Below, in pieces: positions 50,681 to 63,111 of a stretch of 64,000 bases of DNA. This stretch comes from Bombyx mori (Eukaryota; Arthropoda; Insecta; Lepidoptera; Bombycidae): the NCBI RefSeq assembly GCF_030269925.1, contig NC_085114.1, forward strand, positions 12,852,001 to 12,916,000, in the 5' to 3' direction. Position 1 is the first letter of the stretch. Each line of letters begins with the position of its first letter. A program made the position numbers and the translations under genes. The notes under the pieces are model-generated. The model made no database searches. It saw nothing but the letters and a program-made list of their open reading frames with translations, and was not told the origin of the DNA.

Positions 50681-53074
50681 TTTAACACCGTCACACGCGG
50701 ATACGGACGTGCGAGGCCCAAAATGTCAGCGTGTGTGGTAGAGAAAACGCTTTCTGGTATGGCGCAAGTCACAAGCGCTCGAACAAATTATATGTTATTT
50801 TTATAACGGTATATCGAAGATATATAATTCACTGAGTTGAATCGCCACAGCTCACGTGGAAGAGAGTTAAACATACAAGGCTACTAACTACTACATCGTC
50901 GTCGTCATAAAATATAATAAGTTAATGATACTATTATCATTAACTCCAGTCGAGTTATTTTGCTAGTTTTTTGTGGTTAATTATCATGGTCGTCGACGGG
51001 CAACGGCAACACTAGACGCACACCCATATCGCTCCCAATAACAGCAGTGTTGCGATTGGCCGCTTACCTGACGCCAATCTTTGAAAATCGTAAGCAAACT
51101 GCCACAAATTTATTAGTAGTAACACTTTTTTTTTTAGACGAAAATTAGTTTTTTAAACTAAAAATGCATTTAAAGTCTCATTTTTTATTTTTTTTCTAAA
51201 AATCGCCAGGTTATTGAAACTTGCGACACACGACATAACCATAGAACAATGCAGTGCATTTCACGGCGTGACCACGAAGCGTGACTGACGGTGACTGTAC
51301 GCCAACACAGAACACTATGCCTCTGATATGTGCTATACACGACTTAAATAACGCTCGTGAACTATGAAAGAACCTCACTGAATGTAAATTCATTGCGAAT
51401 TGTCACGATATTTCGTAGTTAATTTTCTGGTAGGCTTAGGGTGTTTTTAAATATTTCGCGTTGATAATTCAATTTACTTCGACGGATAAATGAATGAATT
51501 GTATTATATAGATTGTTTAGGCACCAACTATGATAGAGTCATATTGCATTGGAGCAATTCTAGTCGAGTGCATTAAAATACGAATACATTAAAAACTCGT
51601 TGTATTGGGATACAGGTGATTTTCCATCAGATCTCTTTATATTAGGTACGATTTTAAAATCATTTTAAGGTACTGATCTTGTAATTTCCTTATTAGCTCT
51701 AGCCGCAATCAGAACAGAGTTCATTAGCATTGTCTGGAATAGCTGTTTCTGATTCTGTTAATTTCAGAACCATTGCTTCCCCCTAATGAATGATGCTTGG
51801 GAAAAATAGTTAGTGGTTTGGTTCTGACCCTGAAAATGCTTACATCCGTTTGTGTCTACCTTAGAAGGTAATAAGAACTTATTAAAAGAAAATTTCACTA
51901 TCGTGTCGACTTGAAGAAGTACCTAATATTTTTACTCTGTGTACTTGACAAAATATGTAAAAACCCATCCATTAAAATCAAGATCAATATCGTGGATAAT
52001 TTAAAAACAAAAATAATAAAATATATCATGTTAAACTTAAGGCAATTATCGGATTGTCAAATAGCAACACTGTAAGTGGGAGCAATGGCAGTAGTGAGGA
52101 CGTGACATAATAAAAAAGGCGGTAGTCTGAAAAAACGACACAGAAATCAGTGTATTGAGTAGTGAGCAGATATCTAAAGATTGTACAAGTGGAGTTACAA
52201 AGAAAGCAGTATTAAGTGAACTATTGCAATCTGTGTATTTATTTACTGGCTCTGGAGTATGAGTCTACAATTGCAAATTTTATCACATTTTAATTTAATT
52301 ACATAATATAACAGTAAATTCTGAACTGCTTCGAATAATAAATTGATTTATGAAAAAAAAAAAAAAACATTAAATGTATGCCTATAAAATACATTAATAT
52401 CAAAGCCAAAACGATTATTCGAATATCAGAGAAAAATAAATCATAATTAATAAACTGCCCTGAAAACAAAATTAAAACATTCTCATAACTGCGCACTTAA
52501 TGAATTACGAACACAATCAAGAAATATGTATAACAAACATGTGAATTCGTTCGTACGTGAAGTTTTCTAGAACCTACTCAGCTCTTAACCGTACAACGAA
52601 CGCATACCAACCACTTAATATAAATGTTGTATTTGAGTATTCGCGGAGTTTATGAAATACGACATTCACAAGGCCGTATTCAGATTCGAATTTATAATAC
52701 GCTAATCTAGCATCGTCATTGGGATTTAATATTCGAAAGTCGTTTAAATGTAACTCAATTTCAGATTAGGGATTATCAAAAAAAAAACATCTGATCCTTA
52801 TTTCACAAGGTACAAGATTCAAAAACAGTGATTTTTCATTAAATGAAGCTATAAAAATAAATTTGTTATTCGTGATATATACGTAGCGACAATGAAGCCT
52901 AAGAGACACGTACCGAATGTTTTTCCCGATGAATAAACCACATCATTAATTCACATTGTGGCCTCCAATGACCCTTTGGCATCAATTAGACTGTGATTTG
53001 TTTATTAATCTTATCTAAGAGTCCCGAACGATATTCCTGCTATTAAAAAGGAATGAACTATTATTGTATCGCCA
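50681..53074. other. Gene-free, between the two direct repeats
   Basis: AT-rich. A perfect palindromic hairpin (gttaatgata/tatcattaac) lies at 50921-50944. A slightly GC-richer patch at 50990-51075 includes CAG|GTAAGC on the minus strand, a possible but unproven splice donor. Confidence 0.4.
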
Positions 53075-53438
53075 TAATTTTGATTTTTGAAAAATATAAT
53101 GATTTCAAGACAGCGAGATCCGATTTTCGAAAACCAGACTTCCCTACTATGCAATAGCTATTAATATCAATTATATTGTATTGTATAATATATTTGTATT
53201 AACGCCTAACTAATCAAATTTGAGGCTAAATAATTCTCCACCGTACAGCAGAAAAAGGAAATAAATTTGTTTAAAAAAATAATATTGGAAGGTACTCTAA
53301 TAGGTGTATAACAAAGATAGTTAAATAGGTATACATATTGTAACCGCTCAGGTTAAGAATTAAATACCTAGCACTTGAAGTTGGTGAATATGAACTTACA
53401 AAGAGCAATGCGAAAAAAGGAAAAAAATACCGGCAATC
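53075..53438 (+). repeat. Direct repeat, copy 2
   Basis: Second copy about 2.7 kb away, in the same orientation, around 90% similar by eye, both ending at taccggcaat. Confidence 0.75.
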
Positions 53439-53741
53439 GAAATAGTGTAGAATAGTGGTATAGATCCGTACGCACTCACAACACAAGCTACCACCACGAA
53501 GACTGTGTCAGATAATAATACGTAATACCAGATTTAGCATCAGGCCAGACGACGGACCTGTATACCGACTCGCGAGCAATTGCCGCGTATACGGTAATTG
53601 TCGGTTGCACTTACAAAACGGAGTGAGCATTAACCCGAATTTAAGCTGTGGTTGGCTGTAGTTCTTTATTGTTTGGAAAAATGAACAAAGCTGCGATTGT
53701 CTGAGCGGACTTAGACCAGATTCCCGCGTTTCCTGTGGTAA

Positions 53742-53866
53742 TAGTTTTTTTTTTTTATTGCCCTTATAGGCAGACGAGCACATGGCCCACCTGATAGTGA
53801 GTGATTATCGTCGCCCATGGACTTCAGCAATGCCAGGGGCAGAGCCAAACCGCTGCCTATGTTTAA
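53742..53866 (-). mobile_element. CR1-like LINE 3' tail
   Basis: Poly-T, attgcccttataggcagacg and cagcaatgccaggggcagag. Confidence 0.72.
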
Positions 53867-53879
53867 GAAAGAACAAAAA

Positions 53880-54117
53880 AACCGACTTCAGCAAATTAAA
53901 ATAAGGAATATGCAATTAAATATGCATTGTTAATCAAAAACTACCGGTCCATCTTCATAAAAGTTAAATGGTATCACCACATGGAAACATGATGACCGCC
54001 AGCTTTCAAATAAAAAGGAGAATCACGAAAATCGGTTCACTTACAAAGAAGTTCTGAGGTAACAAATCTAAAAAATATATCGTCGAATTGAGAGTCTTCG
54101 CTTAAAAGAAGTCGGTT
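53880..54117. mobile_element. Repeat with AACCGACTTC inverted ends
   Basis: Starts aaccgacttcagcaaat and ends agaagtcggtt. Contains cacgaaaatcggttcactta. Resembles a widespread insect repeat with 'accgacttc' termini; class not established. Confidence 0.5.
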
Positions 54118-54403
54118 AGAAAGTATTTAAACGCGGAAAACGATCTTTGATTTCGCATACAATGAATTTAATTGTTACGGGTGGCTTCTCTATAAATACT
54201 TCACCTTTGTGTATCCCAAGCGATGGAATCTTTGTTTACAAACGGAACAACAAAATGAACAAAGAAATTTGCACACTTTATCCTTTAACCGTTTACTTTC
54301 GTTACGGAGCGCAAATCTTCCAAATATGGGTGGCGCCATTCACATTATGATCTCTATAGGCTTTGGTAACCACTATAATTAGATATGCCTTAAGCTGCCC
54401 ATT

Positions 54404-54648
54404 ACTGGTGGTAGGACCTCTTGTGAGTCCGCACGGGTAGGTACCACCGCCCCGCCTATTTCTGCCGTGAAGCAGTAATGCGTTTCCGTTTGAAGGGTGG
54501 GGCAGCCGTTGTAACTATACTGAGACCTTAGAACGTATATCTCAAGGTGGGTGGCGCATTTACGTTGTAGATGTCTATGGGCTCCAGTAACCACTTAATA
54601 TCAGGTGGGCTGTGAGCTCGTCCACCCATCTAAGCAATAAAAAAAATA
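54404..54648 (+). mobile_element. Bm1-type SINE
   Basis: actggtggtaggacctcttg through taagcaataaaaaaaat; near complete. Confidence 0.83.
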
Positions 54649-56077
54649 TGCAATTTTAAAACTGAACCTTTTTAATTTAATTATTGTTTTTCCGCCATCA
54701 CAAAAAGTTTATTCAAGCCTGCAATCGCACGCCTGAGTGTATACAATTATTACATTAACAAACCACGAGGTATTATGATATTTCCAACACCAATCACCCT
54801 TAATCTAACCCTCCGACGAAGGCGCCACCTATTATTAACTCCTTAACTATTCTAAGCTGAATTACCGTCGCATTGTTACAAAACGAAAATAGAGAACACG
54901 AAGTAGGTATTTCCCGAAGACGACGAGAATAGTAAAATTATTATGTACAACTGCGCGGTTTTGTTTATAAAAGGTAGGCGCAGTGCGAGTGAATGTTAAT
55001 GTACAACACAATTAGAAATGTACTGTTGAATTCTATTTACGGAATTAGCATCGAAATGCGTTTTCCGTTTCTAGTGATTAAATTTTGTATTTTAGTGTTC
55101 ATATTTCGTGGAAGGAAGGAACAAACACAGAGGAAATATGTTTTGAGCTACGAATAAATGCAGTAAAGTGAATATTTTTATGCGTTAGTGATGGATGGTT
55201 TTTAATCTATCTTCCGGTCACCGTCCTCGTCGAATCCGTCGCTTGCGACAAAGGCTCGACAAGTAAATTAACCCATAGACACAGCCCACTGAGTTTCTCG
55301 CCGGATCTTCTCAGTGGGTCGCGTTTCCGATCCGGTGGTAGATTCTGCGAAGCACGGCTCTTTCTAGGACCAGGGATGTTAATTAACGGATTCCCCTGCG
55401 TTAAATAGGGCCAATGCTAGCAACACTTCCGGTTTGAGCCCCATGAGCTCACCTACACGTTAGGGTGAAGCTGAAATAGCCACTCAAGACTATTAGTATA
55501 GGTAGAACAAAAAAATCATATCGACGGGTAAAACAGTATTTGGTATAATATGCGACATTTTTGCATCTTTACAGGAGAGCAATTTAATGTTTTAAATTTG
55601 CAAATGATAAAATGATATGAAACTAAACTAAACTTAAATATAGGGCCAATTATGTTGTCATTTTCTTTATTACCACTACATGAAAAGCTACGATCAAAAT
55701 AGAGCCTTTTCTCGAAGCCCAAAACGAAACTTAAAAGCTCATCAGTGGCGCAGTAGCTCCACGACTTGTTATGACTAAGCAAGATCGAAGTAATTGCCGT
55801 TTCAAACGTGCTATATCATCAGATTCCTCAACGTTTTTTTTCTTCTACATATCACGTTGCGAATATTAAAATTAAAACAATTACCATTCACTCTTTCCTG
55901 GAAATAACAATGTATTTAAAAAAAATGATTATGATTAAATTTTGTAACGTTCCACATTGTCATTATGACCTACCTCCGAATAATAAATGAAATAATTCAG
56001 TTAATAACTTTTATTTGTTAATATTTAATATCATAAACATCTCAGACAAACATAATGTAAGCATAATCATATAAACA
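54649..56077. other. Gene-free apart from one LINE tail
   Basis: Holds the Jockey-type tail at 55209-55516. Small ORFs at 55516-55990 show no features. Confidence 0.5.
55209..55516 (+). mobile_element. Second-Jockey-subfamily 3' end with a small internal insertion
   Basis: Begins in the ORF2 C-terminus region (cgtcgcttgcgacaaaggc) and runs to ataggtagaacaaaaaaa. About 40 extra bases (around 55373-55411), absent from the other copies, interrupt the 'aggaccag/agggccaa' site. Confidence 0.7.
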
Positions 56078-56353
56078 TCTATACATATAAATAAAATTGG
56101 AGTGTCTGTTTATAATATTGAAATAACCGCTTTTTACTACATGTATATCAATATATATACGGTACATACACCATAATAACATTTTTTTACAATTTTTGTC
56201 TGTCTGTCTATCTGTTTCTCTGCCTGTTTGTTCCAGCTAAGCTTTGAAACGGCTGGACTGATTTCGGCGAGACTTTCACTGATAGGTTGCTGATGATATA
56301 AGAAGTAACTTAGGCTACTTCTTTTCAGACTAGCTTCACTCAGACTCAGCTAG
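56078..56353 (+). mobile_element. Non-autonomous Helitron (family E)
   Basis: 276 bp, starts TCTATACATATAAATAAAAT after A and ends CTCAGCTAG before T. Contains gaaacggctggactgatttc, a phrase similar to the other small Helitrons. Confidence 0.65.
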
Positions 56354-56856
56354 TAAGTAATAAATAAAAATAAACGTTAAATGTATTTAAGGAATGAGAC
56401 ACATGCTGTGAATCTCGTACAACTGATTTAAATTGATTACATTAAAAGTTTTGGAAAAACGGAATTTTACAACACGCACGGACAGGCATTATTTTTGGCG
56501 CTAAAAAATCACGCATTCAAATTTGAAAGGAGATACAACCGTGATACTTACTACACAACTGAAATCAATTCCAGTAAGAATAAGATTACAGTTAACCATA
56601 CCTATTACCTTAGACCTTTAGCTATGTGTGGCTGGTACGAAAAATCGACTTGACAGTCCAGGATTACGAAAATAGAAGTAAATGAAGTAGTTACAATTAG
56701 TCCAAATAAACATGAGCCAGTTGAGCTATAAGATATCGAATGGAGATACCTACATATGTTCATCAGTGGACAGCTATAGGCTGAGATGATAATGACATGA
56801 ACTACTGCTAAAATTGTTATGAAAGTCTAAACATAAATTCCGATATTTTGATATTT

Positions 56857-57064
56857 TTTTTAATGCTTACTTGTGTGGACGAGCTCACAGTCCACCTGGT
56901 GTTAAGTGGTTACTGGAGCCCATAGAGATATAAGTTCTAAGGTCTCAGTATAGTTACAACGGCGGCCCCACCCTTCAAACCGAAACGCATTACTGCTTCA
57001 CTTTAGAAATAGTCAGGGTGGTGGTACCTACCCGCGCGGACTCACAAGAGATCCTACCACCAAT
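56857..57064 (-). mobile_element. Bm1-type SINE with internal deletion
   Basis: The ~35 bp usually found between cccatag and agatataag is missing; otherwise a normal reverse copy ending gatcctaccaccaat. Confidence 0.78.
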
Positions 57065-57612
57065 ATATTACCACCACCAGTTAGATATAAGGCAATAGCT
57101 TAAATAAACGTAATTGGAGCCTAATAATTTTGTTTCAATATAGACTATTCTGCCATTCGAAGCAGAATCCACATGGTAATAGAATAATGAAAAAAAATTA
57201 TGTGTCGTTCCGCAACACAGCTATGATCTACATAAATCGAAATTCATTTAAACTTCCCCAAAGCTCAAACCAAATGTTCGACGTGCACGCTGTGATTTTC
57301 ATTAATATTTCCCACGGTAATCCTGACGGCCTAAGGCAGTCCAGCTTGGCAACGTTCCCAGGACATCGGCATGAATCACGGGAGTTAGCTTCGTGACTGT
57401 TGTGGTAATTATCGGCGAGAGCTCAACGCTGCTTGAACTGCGGATCGAAGTGTAATGTCCTTGAGGACTATTCGAGAATAACAAAATTTTCAAATATCGT
57501 CTTTAAAATGCGAGTCATCGAGTTCGTCTTAAAGATAAAAGTTTTTGTTTTATCTGTAAGGTTTTCAGGAATTAGTACTCAATTGACATTAGCGATCACA
57601 TAATAGATATTA

Positions 57613-57904
57613 TCTATATATATATAAAAATGAATTGCTGTTCGTTAGTCTCGCTAAAACTCGAGAACGGCTGGACCGATTTGGCTAATTCTGGTCTTGA
57701 ATTTTTTGTGGAAGTCCAGAGAAGGTTTAAAAAGTAGATAAATATGAAAATGCTCGGAATGAAATAAAAATAACAATTTTGTTTTACCTTTGATGTGTCC
57801 CCCGTCAGACGGATTCCTTTTGTTTGTTTTAAGTTTATTTTATACAAAAGCTTAGGTCTTTTATTTATCGATTGAGGCACTACGAAGTCTGCCGGGTCAG
57901 CTAG
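57613..57904 (+). mobile_element. Non-autonomous Helitron (family C)
   Basis: 292 bp with TC start, CTAG end and A/T flanks. Contains the shared phrase gaacggctggaccgatttgg. Confidence 0.8.
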
Positions 57905-58457
57905 TTATTTATAAAACAAAATTTTCTAATTTCGTCTTTAAAATGCGAGTGTTCATCTTAAAGATAAAGGTATTTGTTCTATCTGTAAGCTTTCCAGGAA
58001 TTAGTACCCAAATGTATATAATAACCAGATAGAATTAGGAGGTTGCGACTATTCGACAAGGTTGAGAACCGTTTCCAAAATTTTCAACTATATAATCGCA
58101 ACGTGTACCAAGTTTCGCTATGAAATAGTTCTATAGAAGTCTAGAATAGCTTTCTGAATAATTCATATTAAGTTGTTATCGAAACTCATTGACAAAGTTG
58201 TACAGTAATTACGCAAATTAGGATGTTATTCCTTCATCGCGGAAGTCGGTCATAAGCTTGTGGTAATCACGTATTACATTAGAAAAACTGGTATATACAT
58301 GACTTAGAACTGAACTGTGAGTAGTCTTATAATTTATGCGACAGACATTACTTAAATCTTCGTCAAGCATAAGTCGTCCAAAACTGAAGCTTTTTCCTTG
58401 TATTTCCACAAAAAAGGTGAGGTGCGTAATTGTTCCATCTTTACCTATCTATAGGTA

Positions 58458-58889
58458 CTAGTGGTCCCGCAGTAGTCGAAATTCGACTATAATTAATTGA
58501 AATTATAATTTTGAACATTATTATGGTTCTATTGTCAAAGACTTTACTTCTCTAATCCCAGATTTCGTCAAGACTACACTATAGACAGATAATATTAAAG
58601 ATAAATAATATCAATCTATTCTCAATTTGACCACAGACTTTAAGCAATAACAAAAGTTTGACAATAAATAAATAGTATGCATGCGTGTATGCGTCAAATA
58701 CATGGTAGTGTGTGTAATGTTTTTTTTTATTGATTTAATGTCTTTTTTTAAGCATAATTTTAAAAAATAATAACATTCGGCACTCCTTCTCTATATTCTC
58801 TATAAGTGTGGGAAATTTCATACTCCTCCGTCCGCGCAATTTTCGTAATAAGGGATACAAAATTTTTCCTTCACGTATTAATATATAGA
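58458..58889 (-). mobile_element. Non-autonomous Helitron, complete copy (family A)
   Basis: 432 bp on the minus strand, with A/T flanks, TC start, CTAG end and the same 3' hairpin as the copy at 25690. It serves as the uninterrupted reference for the split copy at 28240-35596. Confidence 0.82.
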
Positions 58890-59177
58890 TAGGTTTAAAA
58901 TCTTATTCACGTTACATGCAAAGTTATAAGCATAACATATTTGATTAAAACGTCCAGTTACCAAACAGCGCGAGTTCTACTGAGGGTCATGGTAATAGGG
59001 TAGCTGCACGAAGTTTACGCTTTTGAACGACATAATATAAACTATTCGAAATTTTCCCACACCATAAGTTTAATTTAACCGGTCTAACTTGTGAGTCGAA
59101 CTACCGACATAACTTTTTTAATAATTTAAAAAATAGTTATATATTAATGCAAATACTTTAATGTCGTAGCTTAAGCA

Positions 59178-59822
59178 ATGACTTTTTTTTTTTTTTTATT
59201 GCCTTTGTAGGCAGACGGTCATACGGCCCACCTGATGGTGAGTGGTTACCGTCGCCCATGGACTTCAGCAATGCCAGGGGCAGAGCCAAGCCGCTGCCTA
59301 CCGCTTAATACTCTCCACAAGCCTCGTTTGAAGAAGGACATGTCATAGCGCTCGGGAAACACCGAGGAGGGGAGCTCATTCCATAGCCGGATGGTACGTT
59401 GCAAAAAAGATCTCTGGAAACGCACTGTGGATGACCGCAGTGGCTCCAGGTAGTATGGATGAACTCTACTCCGGTGGCGGGCGGTGCGATGGTAAAAACG
59501 AGATGCTGGTATCATCTCGAACAATTCCTCAGAGCACTCCCCATGGAACATACGGTATAAAATACAGAGGGAACCGAAGTCCCTCCGCAGACCCAGAGGC
59601 TCCAAACGATCCGAGAGAATGGGATTATCGACAATCCGAACGGCCCTCCTCTGTATGGAGTCAAATGGAAGAAGCTGATATTTGGGAGCCCCGGCCCAGA
59701 GATGGGAGCAGTACTCCATGCGAGGCCGGACTTGTGCTTTATAAAGCAAAAGTCTTTGTCCAGGCGTGAAGTACCGCTTCGCTCAGTTGAGGACTCCCAG
59801 CATTTTGGACGCCAACTTGAAA
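59178..59822 (-). mobile_element. CR1/Jockey-like LINE, truncated, with RT C-terminus
   Basis: Poly-T at the left; the minus strand has an open frame at 59246-59749 (167 codons) containing YCSHLWAGAPKYQLLPFDSI, QRRAVRIV, CSEELFEMIP, RTIRLWNELPSSVFP and FKRGLWRVLSGRQRLGS. This is the C-terminal part of a non-LTR reverse transcriptase. Catalytic domains are absent. A SINE follows directly. Confidence 0.82.
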
Positions 59823-60140
59823 CTAGACTTCCACGGTGAAGGAATAACATCGTGTATAAAAATCAAACCCGCAAAATTATAATTTGCGTAATCACTGGTG
59901 GTAGGACCTCTTGGGAGTCCGCACGGGTAGGTACCACCACCCCGCTTATTTCCGCCGTGAAGCAGTAATGCGTTTCGGTTTGAAGGGTGGGGCAGCCGTT
60001 GTAACTATACTGAGACCTTAGAACTTATATCTCGAGGTGGGTGGCGCATTTACGTTGTAGATGTCTATGGGCTCCAGTAACCACTTAACACCAGGTGGGC
60101 TGTGAGCTCGTCCACCCACCAAAGCAATAAAAAAAAAAAA
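59823..60140 (+). mobile_element. Bm1-type SINE with extended 5' part
   Basis: Longest SINE copy here. It starts cttccacggtgaaggaataa, upstream of the usual actggtgg start, and ends aagcaataaaaaaaaaaa. It links the body to the tRNA-like head seen at 15628. Confidence 0.8.
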
Positions 60141-60434
60141 TTTGAGCCACTGTATATGATCGCTTTCAACAAGAAAATCAATTGCTCGCCCGGGTTTTCA
60201 CTCAACGAATCTATTTAGAAGATGCATAATTTAATAAAATAAAATTAAATAATATCTATTGTGTGATCGTTAATGCTATTACAATATCTATATGTTTTGT
60301 GGTCTGATCCTTATGTTTTGTAAATATGTAGATGACGTGTAGCGTTTTCACCGAAAATCTAACAATTTGTTTAGTCTCTTCGATCACTACTATTACTTGG
60401 GTCGTAAATAGATTCGATTTTGTGGTAAACATAA

Positions 60435-60625
60435 TTATTGCGTAAAGGTTATTTTTTTAATGAATTGTACCGCGTTATTGGTTCCACTAGGTTAGAACCA
60501 CAATTGTGGCGGTCTAAGGAAAAGTTACCTAAACCACAATTTTTCATATACGTGCTTATATATATTGCAATTTATTTAAAACATTATAAATTTTCAAAAC
60601 AAAACCGATCGATATTGTGTACGAT
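60435..60625 (+). repeat. Direct repeat with 61142-61340
   Basis: Two ~190-bp blocks about 700 bp apart share aatgaa(t/g)tgtaccgcgttat and acaatttttcatat(a/t)cgtgct. The second overlaps the MITE at 61216; the first lacks the gcgcaaaagtg terminus. Confidence 0.6.
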
Positions 60626-61141
60626 CAAATCGCGGTCTTCTATATTATAATGTTATTTTATGCACATCTATTTATTCTATATATTTATTCTCTACATTAG
60701 ATTCACCCTCGTACTTTTAAAAATTGTTAGAATAATTCCGGCGCTGTCACTTTGGGAAATATTGTTCACGGCAGTCCGTCGACACTAATTAAGTTCGCGA
60801 CATTAACAATCGATTAACATTATTATGTAGCGTTTTTGAAAAAAAGAGCGTATTTTTCCGCCTTGAACAATGAAAACCTTCGTAGACAATAAAAACGAAG
60901 CCAACGCAAACTGACTAAGGTAACATATATCACATTGAATTGTATTTGCAATCTAAAATAGTTGTTGAACTGTATGTGTTACAAAATATGATTCTGATTG
61001 CACTTATGTTGACATAACTACAATCTACTTCATGCGGGTTTGAAAATATAGATTTTAATCAATTATAATTGCGTATTAGGCACTGAAGATGCGTTCTACC
61101 GGCGTAGGGTGTTAAGTGGCAGAAGCATCATTAAGCATTGT
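60626..61141. other. Gene-free
   Basis: AT-rich sequence between two direct-repeat blocks; nothing else seen. Confidence 0.5.
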
Positions 61142-61340
61142 TATTGTGTAAAAGTTACTTTTTTAATGAAGTGTACCGCGTTATTGTTTGAACTAGGCTA
61201 GAACCATAATTGTAGCGGTCTGCGCAAAAGTGACCTAACCCACAATTTTTCATATTCGTGCTTATATATATTGCAATTTATTTAAAAAATTATAGATATT
61301 CAAAGCAAAACCGACCTATCCCTATTTTGACCCCTAGATA
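61142..61340 (+). repeat. Direct repeat with 60435-60625
   Basis: Second member of the pair, including the tatatatattgcaatttatt stretch. Roughly 85-90% similar by eye. Confidence 0.6.
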
Positions 61341-61467
61341 ACAAGATGGCTTTGTGAACATTATTTTGTGCATATTGTTTTTACCTACAAAGCAGTGTAA
61401 TAGTAAATTCGAACCTCATTATCTCCATACTATGGTAAGATTAGACCACTTTTGCGCTGATGTCCTC
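61216..61467. mobile_element. MITE of the same family as 8170-8426
   Basis: Ends gcggtctgcgcaaaagtgac and agaccacttttgcgctgatg. About 250 bp. Confidence 0.6.
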
Positions 61468-61587
61468 AATTCTGCTTATTTTGTTGGACGAAGCCGTCAT
61501 TCGTTGTGAATAGTGGGAGAGCCGAGGGAATACTCAACTTGCAGATGGATTGCGGCATTGTCGTTATGATATCTAAGGATTCAAGTA

Positions 61588-61680
61588 TAGTTACCCGAGC
61601 CCATAGACATGTGTGATATACACGCTTCATTGCACACCAGATCAGCCGTGAGATCTTTCCCCTATCTACGTAATAAAAAA
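61588..61680 (+). mobile_element. Old SINE 3' fragment
   Basis: Degenerate gagcccatagacatgtgtg and atctacgtaataaaaaag. Confidence 0.4.
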
Positions 61681-61748
61681 GTATCATCATAGTGTGATAC
61701 GTGATACGTGCGTGTTGTTTCAATGAATCATTTATCCATATATAAATA

Positions 61749-62041
61749 TCTATACGTAATAAAAATGAATTGCTGTTCTTAAGTCTCGCTAAAACTCTAG
61801 ATCGGCTGGACCGATTTGGCTAATTTTGGTCTTGAATTATTTGTGGAAGTCCAGAGAAGGTTTAAAAGGTAGATAAATTTGAAAATGCTCGGAATTGAAT
61901 AAAAATAACAATTTTGTTGTTATTTTTATGTGTCCTCCGTCCGTGACGGATTCCTTTTGTTTGTTTTAAGTTTACATTATACAAAAGTTTAGGTCTTTTA
62001 TTTATCGATTGAGGCACTACGAAGTCTGCCGGGTCAGCTAG
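61749..62041 (+). mobile_element. Non-autonomous Helitron (family C)
   Basis: 293 bp, same ends as the copies at 14417 and 57613. Third copy in the window. Confidence 0.8.
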
Positions 62042-62425
62042 TTTTACTATAAATATAAGCAACCAACAGTTATTAGCGTTAGATTTTATTGAAAATCATT
62101 TCTTTCCAGGCCCATAGAGTTCAATGGAAGCCGTTTAAATAAAAACAATAAAGAATAGACCGATATTTGATTAAATTGATTAACAAAAATATATCGCACA
62201 CAGAACCGTAAATATTCGTTTCATTTTTATGTTTTCATAAAAGCTTTGTATTTCCGTCGCGTTGTCGACAATGCAATATTAAATTGGTTCGACAAGACCT
62301 AAAAAAAATTGATTAGGATCAACAGTTTTTCTGTAGCTTGGCAAACGAATTCACGACCAATACGGTATTAAATGCTGTTGAAGCCTATATGCATACAGCC
62401 TATATACATCATAATAAAATGTTTA

Positions 62426-62650
62426 TGGGTGGACGAGCTCATGTCCCACCTGATGTTAAGTGGTTACTGGAGCCCATAGACATCTACAATGTTAATGCTA
62501 CCACCCACCTTGAGATATTAGTTCTAAGGACTCAGTGTAGTTACAACGGTTGCCCCAACCTTCAAACCGAAACGCATTACTGCTTCACGGCAAAAATAGG
62601 CAGGGTGGTAGTACCTACCCGTGCGGAGTCACAAGATGTCCTACCACCAG
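62426..62650 (-). mobile_element. Bm1-type SINE, 3' truncated
   Basis: tgggtggacgagctcatgtc through gatgtcctaccaccag; the usual poly-T start is missing. Confidence 0.8.
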
Positions 62651-62727
62651 AAATATGCAGGATAGTGGTACATAGCGGTATGGGCTTAAAATACGCTCTA
62701 CCGCCGTTAACATTACAATATAATACT

Positions 62728-63066
62728 TTTTTTTATTGCCCTTATAGATAGATACACTAGCCGTACTCGCCCGCTTCGCTGGGCATTTAAAATTAACATT
62801 ATTATTCATTGTCATTATTATTAGGGAGTCCAACATCATATAAATATTAGCCTATTCATTAAGTACATGTATTTTCTATATGGATACCAAGTTTCAAGTC
62901 AATCGGATGCATGGTTCAGTAGTTATAATGGAACATCCGTAAAAACCGCTGTAGATTTATTATATATTAGTATAGACTAGAGCATACGGCCACCTGATGG
63001 TGAGTGGTTACCTTCGCTGATGGACGTCAGCAATGCCAGGGGCAGAGCCAACCTACTGTCTACCGT
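62728..63066 (-). mobile_element. CR1-like LINE 3' tail split by a Helitron
   Basis: ttttttattgcccttatag lies at the left of the Helitron (62757-62976); gagcatacggccacctgatg and gcaatgccaggggcagagcc lie at the right. Confidence 0.65.
62757..62976 (-). mobile_element. Small Helitron inserted in a LINE tail
   Basis: Minus strand: starts TCTATACTAATATATAATAA and ends CGAGTACGGCTAG, next to a host A. It splits a CR1-like LINE 3' end (62728-62756 and 62977-63066); removing it restores the usual tail order. Confidence 0.65.
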
Positions 63067-63111
63067 TACCATGTAACATACCTATACCGTTAACATACAA
63101 TCATTATTTTT

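Noticed and set aside
50921..50944. Perfect short palindrome as a regulatory operator
   Set aside because: Ten-base arms in AT-rich DNA are expected by chance or slippage at this scale; no supporting context.
57130..57493. Opposing ORFs of 88 and 63 codons as possible 5' exons of the Ig receptor
   Set aside because: No signal peptide, Ig motif or convincing splice sites in the needed phase.
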